Assembly (NCBI GenBank): GCA_028873845.1
Contig: JAPPNO010000123.1
Location: 1 to 64,000, forward strand
Source: Gemmatimonadota bacterium
GTDB lineage: Bacteria > Gemmatimonadota > Gemmatimonadetes > Longimicrobiales > Gaopeijiaceae
Length of the DNA: 64,000 nt
Direction: 5' to 3'
Shown: piece by piece, positions 36,378 through 43,667 of the stretch
Position numbering within the stretch: the stretch's first letter is position 1
Layout: the number at the start of each line of letters is the position of its first letter
Position numbers and translations under genes: made by a program
Notes under the pieces: model-generated
Database searches by the model: none
What the model was told of the DNA's origin: nothing
The model's input: the letters and a program-made list of their open reading frames with translations, nothing else

Positions 36378-37345
36378 GCCTGGCGACGCCGGCCCTGGGC
36401 AAGGACCTGACCGGGCTCGAACCCCTGTCGGCCGACCAGATCCGCGTCATCCTCGACACCGCCGAGCCCTTCAAGGAGATCACCGAGCGGCGCGTCAAGA
36501 AGGTGCCCGTGCTCAGGGGGAAGACGATCGTGAACCTCTTCTTCGAGGCCTCGACCCGGACCCGCATCTCCTTCGAGTTCGCCGAGAAGCGTCTGTCGGC
36601 CGATACGGTGAACATCGGCGCGGCGGGGTCCTCCGTGTCGAAGGGCGAGACGCTGGTGGACACCGCGCGCAACCTCGAGGCGATGAGCATCGACATGGTG
36701 GTGATCCGGCACTGGTCCGCGGGAGCGGCGGCGTTCCTGGCCGCCCGCATCCCGTCGAATGTGATCAACGCCGGCGACGGCGCGCACGAGCATCCCACGC
36801 AGGGCCTGCTCGACATCCTCACGTTGCGCGACCACTTCGGCACGCTGGAGGGACTTCGGGTCTGCATCGTGGGGGACGTGCTGCACTCGCGGGTGGCCCG
36901 CTCCAACATCTACGGCCTGGTGAAGCTCGGCGCCGAGGTGGGGGTGTGCGGGCCGCGTACGCTGCTGCCCGCCTCCATCGAGGAGCTGGGGGTGACCGTT
37001 TTCGGGCGGGTGGAGGAGGCGGTCGAGTGGGCGGATGCCATCAATGTGCTGCGGTTGCAGCTGGAACGCATGCAAGACGGTTTCGTGCCCTCGCTACGGG
37101 AGTACAACCGCGTCTTCGGGATCACCCGTGAGCGCCTGGAGAGCGCCCCGCGGCGGCTCCTGATCCTGCACCCGGGACCGATGAACCGGGGCGTGGAGAT
37201 CGACTCGGATGTGGCCGACGGACCCCATTCGGTGATCCTGCAGCAGGTGACGAACGGAGTGGCCGTGCGGATGGCGGTGCTGTACCTGCTGGCCGGTGGG
37301 GCGCCGCACCTTGCGGAGGCGGCGCGGGATTGGACCGGGAGTTGA
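36374..37345 (+). CDS. pyrB: Aspartate carbamoyltransferase catalytic subunit
   Basis: Second step of de novo pyrimidine synthesis: carbamoyl phosphate plus aspartate to carbamoyl aspartate. 323 residues from a GTG overlapping the pyrR stop. Carbamoyl phosphate loop [19 protein letters not shown], second loop [34 protein letters not shown], the Asp-binding LRLQLERM and [13 protein letters not shown] are all present. No pyrI regulatory chain is nearby, as is normal for pyrB linked to pyrC in many bacteria. Confidence 0.96.
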   Translation: MSLATPALGKDLTGLEPLSADQIRVILDTAEPFKEITERRVKKVPVLRGKTIVNLFFEASTRTRISFEFAEKRLSADTVNIGAAGSSVSKGETLVDTARNLEAMSIDMVVIRHWSAGAAAFLAARIPSNVINAGDGAHEHPTQGLLDILTLRDHFGTLEGLRVCIVGDVLHSRVARSNIYGLVKLGAEVGVCGPRTLLPASIEELGVTVFGRVEEAVEWADAINVLRLQLERMQDGFVPSLREYNRVFGITRERLESAPRRLLILHPGPMNRGVEIDSDVADGPHSVILQQVTNGVAVRMAVLYLLAGGAPHLAEAARDWTGS

Positions 37346-37400
37346 GCCGGGTGGTCCGGAGGAGCGTGGCGGCCGGTGGGGCGGGGGCCGAAGGGGCCGG

Positions 37401-38699
37401 GTGGCCGGTGTGAGCAGCGTGCTTATTCGGGCTGGGCGGGTGATCGACCCGGCCGCGGGCACGGACCTTGAAGGGGACGTCCTGGTCGAGGGAGGGCGGA
37501 TCAGTGCGGTGGGAGCCGGGCTGGACGGCGATGGGGCCGAGGTGGTCGACGCGGCGGGGCTGGTGGTGGCGCCCGGCTTCGTTGATCCGCACGTGCACCT
37601 GTGCGAGCCCGGGTGGGAGCATCGGGAGACCATTCGCACCGGGGCCCGCGCGGCCGCCGCGGGTGGCTATACGGCGGTGTGTTGCATGCCGGATACCGAT
37701 CCCGTCGTCGACGATCCGGCTTCGGTCGGGTTCATCGTGGCGGAGGGGCGGAGGGCGGGGGGCGCGCGGGTCTTTCCGGCGGCCGCGGTGTCGGCGGGCC
37801 GAAAGGGCGAGCAGTTGACCGAGTTCGGGGAGGTGGTGGACGCGGGGGCGGTCGCGGTCACGGACGCGGGGCGGTCGGTCGCATCCTCGGTCCTGATGCG
37901 GCTGGCGCTCCAGTACGCCAGGTCCTTCGACATTCCGGTACTCGCGCACTGCGAGGATGCCGACCTCGCGCGGAGCGGCGTCATGCACGAGGGGGTTGTC
38001 TCCACACGTCTGGGGCTGCGCGGCAAACCCGCTGTCGCGGAGAGGATCGGCGTCGCCCGCGACCTGGCCCTGGCGGAGGCGACCGGGGGACGCCTGCACA
38101 TCCAGCGTGTCTCCACCGGGGCGGCCGCGAGCCTCATACGGCGCGCGCGGCGGCGCGGCGTGCGGGTCACGGCCGAAGTCACTCCACACCATCTGGTCCT
38201 CACCCACGATGTCCTCGCGGACTACGGGACCGACTACAAGGTCGACCCGCCCCTGAGGACTCCCTCAGATATCGAAGCGCTACGGGAGGCGCTGGCGGAC
38301 GGAACGATCGACTGCGTCGCAACCGACCACGCGCCCCGTCACTACGACGAGAAGGAACAGGCGTTCGACGATGCGCCCTTCGGGGCCGTGGGCCTGGAGA
38401 CGGCGTTCGCCGTTCTGCACACCCGGCTCGTACGGGAGGGGGCGCTGACGCTGGCTGCCCTGCTGGAACGGCTTGCCACCGGACCCGCGCGGGCGCTCGG
38501 ACTGGAAGGGGGCACGCTGGAGCCGGGTCGGCCGGCGGATCTGGTGCTGATCGATCCCGAAATGGAATGGACCATCGAGAGCGCCGGGTTCCTCTCAAAG
38601 GGGCGGAACACACCCTTTGACGGGGAACGCGTGATGGGGAGGGTCGTCCGAACCCTGGTGGGGGGCAGGACCGTGTGGAGGTTGGGCGAAGACGCCTGA
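37401..38699 (+). CDS. pyrC: Dihydroorotase
   Basis: Third step of pyrimidine synthesis, ring closure to dihydroorotate. Class I amidohydrolase of 432 residues: metal-site DPHVHLCEPGWEHRETI, LAHCEDADLA, VTPHHLVLTHD, and ATDHAPRHYDEKE with the catalytic Asp; DPVVDDPASVGFI and NTPFDGERVMGRV are family blocks. GTG at 37401 has AAGGGG upstream at a proper distance; a GTG at 37410 is the alternative. 55 bp after pyrB. The usual carboxylated lysine of class I enzymes is not obvious here. End of the pyr operon, facing rpsT. Confidence 0.94.
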   Translation: MAGVSSVLIRAGRVIDPAAGTDLEGDVLVEGGRISAVGAGLDGDGAEVVDAAGLVVAPGFVDPHVHLCEPGWEHRETIRTGARAAAAGGYTAVCCMPDTDPVVDDPASVGFIVAEGRRAGGARVFPAAAVSAGRKGEQLTEFGEVVDAGAVAVTDAGRSVASSVLMRLALQYARSFDIPVLAHCEDADLARSGVMHEGVVSTRLGLRGKPAVAERIGVARDLALAEATGGRLHIQRVSTGAAASLIRRARRRGVRVTAEVTPHHLVLTHDVLADYGTDYKVDPPLRTPSDIEALREALADGTIDCVATDHAPRHYDEKEQAFDDAPFGAVGLETAFAVLHTRLVREGALTLAALLERLATGPARALGLEGGTLEPGRPADLVLIDPEMEWTIESAGFLSKGRNTPFDGERVMGRVVRTLVGGRTVWRLGEDA

Positions 38700-38758
38700 A
38701 CCCCCGCGCTCGGGTGTGTCCGCCGCTGACCGCTGGAGATCGGACGAAGGTGAGCCGG

Positions 38759-38774
38759 CCGGCCGTTCGGCCGG
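38759..38774. terminator. Hairpin between pyrC and rpsT
   Basis: CCGGCC (38759-38764) and GGCCGG (38769-38774) form a perfect 6-bp stem around GTTC in the gap between two converging genes. No T-run follows, so bidirectional termination is plausible but unproven. Confidence 0.45.
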
Positions 38775-38816
38775 TTCGAGGGGCCGGGTTCGTGCAGTCC
38801 GGTTGGACCGACCCGG

Positions 38817-39071
38817 TCAGGCGTGGCCGCGAACGATTCGATCCAGCTGGGACTTGATCCGGCCCGCCTTGTTCCGGTGCATGATCCGCCGCGTTGCCGC
38901 GCGGTCGATCAGTGCCACGGCCGCACGGCGATGCTCGTCGGCCTGCTCGCGCGAACCCGCTTCATGCACCCGCCGGATCGCGGTGCGGATCCGCGACCGC
39001 GTGACACGATTGCGGCTGCGCGCCTCGCGGCTCAACTCCATCCGCTTCTTCGCGCTCTTGATGTTGGGCAT
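38817..39071 (-). CDS. rpsT: Small subunit ribosomal protein bS20
   Basis: Binds 16S rRNA early in 30S assembly. 84 residues from the ATG at 39071: MPNIKSAKKRMELSREARSR is the classic S20 start, then helical basic sequence with RRAAVALIDRAATRRIMHRN KAGRIKSQLDR (spaces added) at the end. The track ORF begins 39 codons upstream, beyond the family start. Single gene with its own promoter, divergent from the M50 protease gene. Confidence 0.96.
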   Translation of the reverse strand: MPNIKSAKKRMELSREARSRNRVTRSRIRTAIRRVHEAGSREQADEHRRAAVALIDRAATRRIMHRNKAGRIKSQLDRIVRGHA

Positions 39072-39190
39072 CTCGGTTGACTTCCCCGGAGTCGGTGTTG
39101 GCAGAACGGCTCCCCGCAAGCGCCGATCCCCGGTAGGGAGATGCCGTCCACGGACTGCCGCGGCCCTCCCTTGAACGAGGGCCGGCACGA

Positions 39191-39219
39191 AAGGTAGAAG
39201 AGTGGGTCCACCGGATCAA
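39191..39219 (-). promoter_or_regulatory. Probable rpsT promoter
   Basis: On the minus strand TTGATC (39219-39214), 17-bp spacer, TACCTT (39196-39191), 120 bp before the rpsT ATG. The -10 is identical to those before lepA, mrp and pyrR. Confidence 0.5.
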
Positions 39220-39220
39220 C

Positions 39221-39289
39221 GGGGCTCGTGCGGGGCTCAAGCGGGTCTGTGTCGGGTTTGACAGGGCTTGTGCGGGTTTGTCGTGCGGG
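39221..39289 (+). repeat. Helically phased G-tract repeat (about 10-11 bp unit)
   Basis: Seven runs of three or four G start at 39221, 39232, 39243, 39254, 39264, 39274 and 39287. The unit reads roughly GYGGGYTTGT. It lies between the rpsT promoter and the M50 gene. It could form G-quadruplex DNA or be a decayed tandem repeat; it is not a CRISPR array because there are no unique spacers. Confidence 0.6.
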
Positions 39290-39317
39290 TTTCTCCACGG
39301 ACTGCTAGACTTGGTTC

Positions 39318-39965
39318 ATGGAACTCCTGCTCATTCTTCCCGTCCTGCTCTTTTCGGTCGTGGTTCACGAGGTGGCCCACGCCTGGCAGGCACTCCGGGA
39401 AGGGGACCCCACCGCCCGCGATCTGGGGCGCATCACGCTCAACCCGCTCCGGCACCTCGATCCGGTGGGGTCGCTGCTGGTGCCGCTGCTCCTCTACTTC
39501 CTGCCGGGCGATTTCCTTTTCGGGTGGGCCAAACCCGTTCCGGTCAACCCGCGCAACTACCGCAACTACCGTGCGGGCGACATCAGGGTGTCATTGGCCG
39601 GGATCGTGTCGAACCTGTGTCTGGTGGCGCTGTGCGCGGCGGTGCTTGCGGCGATGACCGCCCTCCAGGGGGTTGCGTTCCCTGGCGGATCAATTGGTAT
39701 AAATATCGCTACAATGGCGACTTATGGTATCTTCATAAACCTTGTTCTAGCGTATTTCAACCTCATCCCGATCCCTCCCCTGGACGGTTCGCACGTACTC
39801 TACCACCTCCTGCCTCCCGCGGCCGGTGCCCGCTACCGGGCGATGGGACGCTACGGCGTCACGCTTCTGGTGCTGACCGTGGTGGTGTTTCCGGGTGCCT
39901 TCGGCGTCCTGCTGTCGCCGGTCTTCACATCCTTCTCGTGGGTTTTGCGGATGGTGGCCGGATGA
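39318..39965 (+). CDS. M50 family site-2-type metalloprotease
   Basis: Intramembrane zinc protease of the short M50 type, 215 residues. The metal motif VVHEVAHAWQAL sits in the first membrane helix (residues 13-24) and the third ligand is in NLIPIPPLDGSHVLYHLL. Other blocks: GWAKPVPVNPRNYRNYRAGD and SLAGIVSNLCLVAL. Five or so hydrophobic spans, no PDZ domain. Substrate unknown; this subfamily is often encoded beside scpA/scpB, as here, with a 4-nt ATGA overlap. The stretch at 39691-39760 inside the gene is AT-rich, unlike the rest. Confidence 0.88.
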   Translation: MELLLILPVLLFSVVVHEVAHAWQALREGDPTARDLGRITLNPLRHLDPVGSLLVPLLLYFLPGDFLFGWAKPVPVNPRNYRNYRAGDIRVSLAGIVSNLCLVALCAAVLAAMTALQGVAFPGGSIGINIATMATYGIFINLVLAYFNLIPIPPLDGSHVLYHLLPPAAGARYRAMGRYGVTLLVLTVVVFPGAFGVLLSPVFTSFSWVLRMVAG

Positions 39966-40804
39966 CGGGCGACGGTCTCCTCGTGGTCGAGACCGAGCGC
40001 TTCCACGGGCCACTCGACCTCCTGCTGCACCTTATCCGCACGCAGGACATCGACATCTTCGACATTCCGATCGCGCGCATCACCCGGCAATTCCTGGAGG
40101 CGATCGAGGTTCTGGCCGACACCAGCGTGGACGAGGCGGGAGAGTTTCTGGAAATGGCGGCGGTGCTGGTGCGGATCAAGGCCAGGATGCTCCTGCCCGC
40201 CCCCCAGGGTGAAGAGGACCACGACCCGCGCGCGGAACTGGTACGCCGGCTGCTCGAGTACGAGATGATTCGCGAGGTGGCCAACCGGCTGCGCGCGGCC
40301 GAGAACGACCGCGGCCGCCGCTTCGTGAAGGGCTATGTTCAGCCGCGGCCGAGGTCCGGGGCGGCCCAGGCGCCGCTGAGTGTCACCTGGGAGGACGTAC
40401 TGGCCGCCGCGCTGAGGGTGGAGGCTGCCGGCGACCGCGACGTGGCGCACACTGTGGCTACGAGGCGGGTGGCCATGCGCGAGAAGGTCGGCCTGATCGT
40501 GAACACCGTGAGGAGGGCGCGCCGGATCGAGTTCGCGAGCCTGGTCGCGCCGTGGCGGGAACGAATGCACGGCGTCATGACCCTCCTGGCGGGGCTCGAG
40601 CTGGGGCGCCGGCGCGTGGTGTCGCTGCGGCAGCGGGAGCACTTCTCGCCGCTCTGGTTCTACAGGGGCCGCAACCTGGACGACGGGTCGGGGGGTTCGG
40701 TGCTCGGCGCCGCGCTGGGGGCAGGTGGGGAGGGGCCGGGTGCCCGTGCGGGCGGGGACGGGGCGGACAGAGGTGCCGCCGGTGCCGGAGAGGGGGCCGG
40801 GTGA
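39962..40804 (+). CDS. scpA: Segregation and condensation protein A
   Basis: Kleisin subunit that with ScpB bridges SMC to form the bacterial condensin. 280 residues from the ATG overlapping the M50 stop. FHGPLDLLLHLIRTQDIDIFDIPIARITRQ and EFLEMAAVLVRIKARMLLP are the kleisin N-terminal signature; VAMREKVGLIVNTV and HFSPLWFYRGRN fall in the C-terminal winged helix. The last 45 residues are a Gly/Ala/Asp-rich tail (GAGGEGPGARAGGDG) not needed in other ScpA proteins. Overlaps scpB by 4 nt. Confidence 0.92.
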   Translation: MTGDGLLVVETERFHGPLDLLLHLIRTQDIDIFDIPIARITRQFLEAIEVLADTSVDEAGEFLEMAAVLVRIKARMLLPAPQGEEDHDPRAELVRRLLEYEMIREVANRLRAAENDRGRRFVKGYVQPRPRSGAAQAPLSVTWEDVLAAALRVEAAGDRDVAHTVATRRVAMREKVGLIVNTVRRARRIEFASLVAPWRERMHGVMTLLAGLELGRRRVVSLRQREHFSPLWFYRGRNLDDGSGGSVLGAALGAGGEGPGARAGGDGADRGAAGAGEGAG

Positions 40805-41457
40805 ACGACGCACGCATCGTCGAGGCGATCCTTTTCGCCAGTGACGCGCCCCTTTCGCCCGGTGAGATCTCGCGTGCCGACGAGGCGCTCGACGAAGACC
40901 GCGTGGAGGCCGCGCTGGCCGCCCTGAAGGCCGAATACGACGATGTCGGACATGCCTTCGAGCTGCGCGAGGTCGCCGAGGGAGTACAGCTCATGACACG
41001 GCCCGAGTTCGCGCCGTACCTGGAGCGCTTCGACACCGTGCCGCGCTCGTCGCGCCTGTCCGGACCGGCGCTCGAGGCGCTGGCCATCGTCGCCTACCGG
41101 CAGCCGATCAGCCGTATCGAGGTGGAGTACATTCGTGGCGTCAACTCGACCGGGGTGATTCGAACCCTGCTGGATCGCGAACTGATCGCGGGGGTGGGAC
41201 GCGGGGAGGGGGTGGGGCGGCCGGTCCTGTACGGCACGACCTCGAAGTTCATGGAACACTTCGGATTCCCCTCGCTGGAGCACCTGCCGCGGCCGGAGGA
41301 GTTGCCGGTGATCCTGCGTGACCGTGCGCCGCTGGAGGCTGGGCCGGAGGCCCGTGATGAGGAGGAGGCGGTGGAGGACACACCCGCCCTGGGCGAGGAA
41401 GAAGCGTTGGCGGCCGTGCTCGCGCACGCGGACCGGCGCCCGGAGTCCCCGGGGTGA
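40801..41457 (+). CDS. scpB: Segregation and condensation protein B
   Basis: Second accessory subunit of the SMC complex, a dimer of tandem winged helices. 218 residues from a GTG overlapping the scpA stop (GTGA). ARIVEAILFASDAPLSPGEI starts the first winged helix; SGPALEALAIVAYRQPISR IEVEYIRGVNS (space added) is the diagnostic second-helix block, then GRPVLYGTTSKFMEHFG. The C-terminal 45 residues are acidic. Overlaps rluB by 4 nt. Confidence 0.94.
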   Translation: MNDARIVEAILFASDAPLSPGEISRADEALDEDRVEAALAALKAEYDDVGHAFELREVAEGVQLMTRPEFAPYLERFDTVPRSSRLSGPALEALAIVAYRQPISRIEVEYIRGVNSTGVIRTLLDRELIAGVGRGEGVGRPVLYGTTSKFMEHFGFPSLEHLPRPEELPVILRDRAPLEAGPEARDEEEAVEDTPALGEEEALAAVLAHADRRPESPG

Positions 41458-42272
41458 GTCCGGGCGACACCACCCCCATGCGGGTGCAGAAATACATGTC
41501 GCAGGCGGGCGTGGCGTCGCGGCGGCAGGCCGAGGCGATGGTCGGCGAGGGCCGGGTCGCGATAAACGGGGTGCCGGTGACCAGCCCGGGTGCGCGCGTC
41601 ATGCCCGGAACCGACACCGTATCGCTCGACGGCCGGGTGGTGCGGCCGGCTGCCCGCCGCTGGCTCGTCCTGCACAAGCCAGTGGGCGTGCTCTGCACCC
41701 GGACCGATCCCCACGGTGGCGATACGGTCTATGATCTCCTGCCGGATCGGGCTGGCGGACTGCGCTACGTCGGGCGGCTGGACCGCGACACCGCCGGCCT
41801 CCTGCTGCTGACCAACGAGGGGGACCTGGCGGCGAAGCTCGCACATCCCAGCGGGCGGATCGAGCGCGAGTACCTGGCCGGTGTTGCGGGCAGGGTCACC
41901 GCCGCGTCGCTCCGGCGCCTCAGGCGGGGGGTGGAGCTGGAGGACGGTCCGGCTCGCCCGAAGCGCGTTCGGCGGGTCGAGCTGGGCGAGGACGAGTGGG
42001 GCGTAAGGCTGGTTCTCACCGAGGGCCGCAAGCGCGAGGTCCGCAGGATGCTGAGGGCGGTGGGGCACCCGGTGCGGACCCTGGTTCGCACGCGGTTCGG
42101 TCCCTTCCGGCTGGGCACACTGAAGCCCGGAGACTGGCGGCCCGCCTACCCATCCGAACTGAGAGCCGCCCGGGCGGCCGTGGATCCTTCCAGCCAGCGG
42201 CGCCGAAGCCGGAGCCCCGGCTCCGGAAAGGGCTCCCGGCACAAGCGCACCTCCAACCGAAGGGGGAGTTGA
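41454..42272 (+). CDS. rluB: RluB/RsuA-type rRNA pseudouridine synthase
   Basis: Makes pseudouridine in rRNA (probably 23S, RluB type). N-terminal S4 RNA-binding domain (MRVQKYMSQAGVASRRQAEA), then the catalytic domain with GRLDRDTAGLLLLTN carrying the catalytic Asp, REYLAGVAGRV, and EGRKREVRRMLRAVGHPV. 272 residues from a GTG overlapping scpB; the tail is Arg/Ser-rich and disordered. scpA-scpB-rluB order is widely conserved. RsuA (16S) specificity cannot be fully excluded. Confidence 0.9.
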   Translation: MSPGDTTPMRVQKYMSQAGVASRRQAEAMVGEGRVAINGVPVTSPGARVMPGTDTVSLDGRVVRPAARRWLVLHKPVGVLCTRTDPHGGDTVYDLLPDRAGGLRYVGRLDRDTAGLLLLTNEGDLAAKLAHPSGRIEREYLAGVAGRVTAASLRRLRRGVELEDGPARPKRVRRVELGEDEWGVRLVLTEGRKREVRRMLRAVGHPVRTLVRTRFGPFRLGTLKPGDWRPAYPSELRAARAAVDPSSQRRRSRSPGSGKGSRHKRTSNRRGS

Positions 42273-42273
42273 C

Positions 42274-42918
42274 ATGACCCATGCGACGCTGGAAGTCGTC
42301 CGCCATCCGCTGATCGAGCACAAGCTCTCGTTCCTCAGGGACAAGCGCACCGGCAGCCGGCAGTTCAGGGCGCTGCTGGAAGAGATCACCCTGCTCCTGA
42401 CCTTCCACGCCGCCAGGCACCTGAAGGGCAAGGAGGTCACCTTCGACACGCCTCTCGAGACCATGCGGGCACGGCGCATCCGGGAGGACCGGCTGGTCGT
42501 GGTCCCGATCCTGCGGGCGGGACTGGGCATGGTGGAGGGCGTGCTCCGGCTGGTCCCGGGCGCCCGCGTCGGCCACCTCGGGTTCTTTCGCAACGAGGAA
42601 ACCCTCCAGCCGGTGCGCTACTACGGCAAGCTGCCCCCGGAGCCGGCGGGTTGCAGCTTCCTGCTGGTCGACCCGATGCTGGGCACGGGCGGCACCGCAG
42701 CCGCCGCCACGAGTGAATTGAAGCAGCATGGCGCGCGGGAAATCCGGCTCATGTGTCTGGTCGCGGCGCCGGAAGGCGCGGCCCGCATGGCCGAGACGCA
42801 TCCGGATGTCCCCGTCTACACGGCAGCCCTCGATCGCCGGCTCAGTGACGTCGGGTACATCCTCCCGGGGTTGGGGGACGCGGGAGACCGGATCTTCGGA
42901 ACGCTCCCGGGCGCATGA
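42274..42918 (+). CDS. upp: Uracil phosphoribosyltransferase
   Basis: Salvages uracil to UMP using PRPP. 214 residues with a GGGGGAG Shine-Dalgarno five to six bases upstream of the ATG, one base after the rluB stop. VVRHPLIEHKLSFLRDKRTG, VPILRAGLGMVEGVL, the PRPP loop LLVDPMLGTGGTAAAA, and YILPGLGDAGDRIFGT are all characteristic of Upp and distinguish it from PyrR. It links the scp cluster to nucleotide metabolism together with the NCS2 permease and pyr operon elsewhere in the window. Confidence 0.96.
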   Translation: MTHATLEVVRHPLIEHKLSFLRDKRTGSRQFRALLEEITLLLTFHAARHLKGKEVTFDTPLETMRARRIREDRLVVVPILRAGLGMVEGVLRLVPGARVGHLGFFRNEETLQPVRYYGKLPPEPAGCSFLLVDPMLGTGGTAAAATSELKQHGAREIRLMCLVAAPEGAARMAETHPDVPVYTAALDRRLSDVGYILPGLGDAGDRIFGTLPGA

Positions 42919-43087
42919 AGCACGCCCGGGACACGGATTTCAACCGAACGCGGGCGGTCCGGACTTGGAGGTGCATGCCCCGCGGGACGCGCGCGCGGCC
43001 CCGGATCCGCGAACCGTCCGGAGCCGGGCCGGACTCGACTTTCTCCGCGCCGTTCCCCCGGGCGTCTCTCAAGCGTTATTCTTACCC

Positions 43088-43161
43088 GGGCCCATAGCTC
43101 AGGCGGTTAGAGCAGCGGACTCATAATCCGACGGTCGGGGGTTCAAGTCCCTCTGGGCCCA
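43088..43161 (+). tRNA. tRNA-Ile2 (anticodon CAU, lysidine type)
   Basis: 74-nt cloverleaf: acceptor GGGCCCA/TGGGCCC with discriminator A, D stem GCTC/GAGC, anticodon loop CTCATAA, T loop TTCAAGT in GGGGG/CCCTC. The context GACTCATAATC is that of tRNA-Ile2, whose C34 becomes lysidine, rather than of initiator or elongator tRNA-Met. The top pair of the anticodon stem (G27-A43) is mismatched. CCA is not encoded. Confidence 0.9.
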
Positions 43162-43262
43162 TGCGATTCGGAGGTGCGCTTCCAACTTGACGATACGGGC
43201 TCGCCAGCATTCTCTTTACGACGAATCCGGCGCTCTCGCTATTGGACCAAGGCGGCTGATCC

Positions 43263-43625
43263 TTGTTCGTTCGCCATACGGGCACAACGGAGTTGCGGCG
43301 TACTGCCGCTGCATGTCTGGCCCTGTTTCAGGTCGGGTCGACGAGTGCACTCACGCACGCGGACGCGCTTCTGGATGCCCGGAGCATGGGATCGCCGGTG
43401 CACGTCGAGTCACCCGACGCCAGCGACTGCGCCATCCACCACGACCACCTGTTCTGCCAGGTGGTGCGATCGCTCTCCCAGGCGACCTTTTCGTGCCAGG
43501 CCACGACGGCGGCGGCTCCGACCCCGCCCATCCTGATCGTGGAAGCGGGTCCTGAAGCACACGAAGCGAAGTGTGCCCCGATCCTGCGCGGCCCGGTCGT
43601 CCCCCGGGGTCCACCGGTCTCATGA
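43263..43625 (+). CDS. Small exported His/Cys protein, possible metal-handling
   Basis: 120 residues, unrecognised. An in-frame stop lies at 43257-43259, so the first start is TTG at 43263; no ATG fits. A hydrophobic lead (RTAAACLALFQVGSTSALTHA) looks like a signal peptide. The mature part has HVESPDASDCAIHHDHLFCQV, a close cluster of His, Asp and Cys suited to a transition metal, and a second Cys pair further on. It is followed 42 bp later by a TonB receptor and then a His/Glu-rich lipoprotein, so I infer a role in the same uptake system. Coding status is supported by the residue pattern and position, not by homology. Confidence 0.5.
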   Translation: MFVRHTGTTELRRTAAACLALFQVGSTSALTHADALLDARSMGSPVHVESPDASDCAIHHDHLFCQVVRSLSQATFSCQATTAAAPTPPILIVEAGPEAHEAKCAPILRGPVVPRGPPVS

Positions 43626-43667
43626 CGCATTCCGGGGTGCCGCCCCGGACCTCTGTCGCGCCATCCG

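Noticed and set aside
39221-39289. Possible CRISPR array
   Set aside because: The unit is only 10-11 bp and there are no distinct spacers or cas genes.
43187-43555. Alternative 122-residue ORF in another frame over the small His/Cys gene
   Set aside because: Arg/Gly/Pro-rich and without a signal peptide or conserved-looking residue clusters; the frame starting at 43263 is better.
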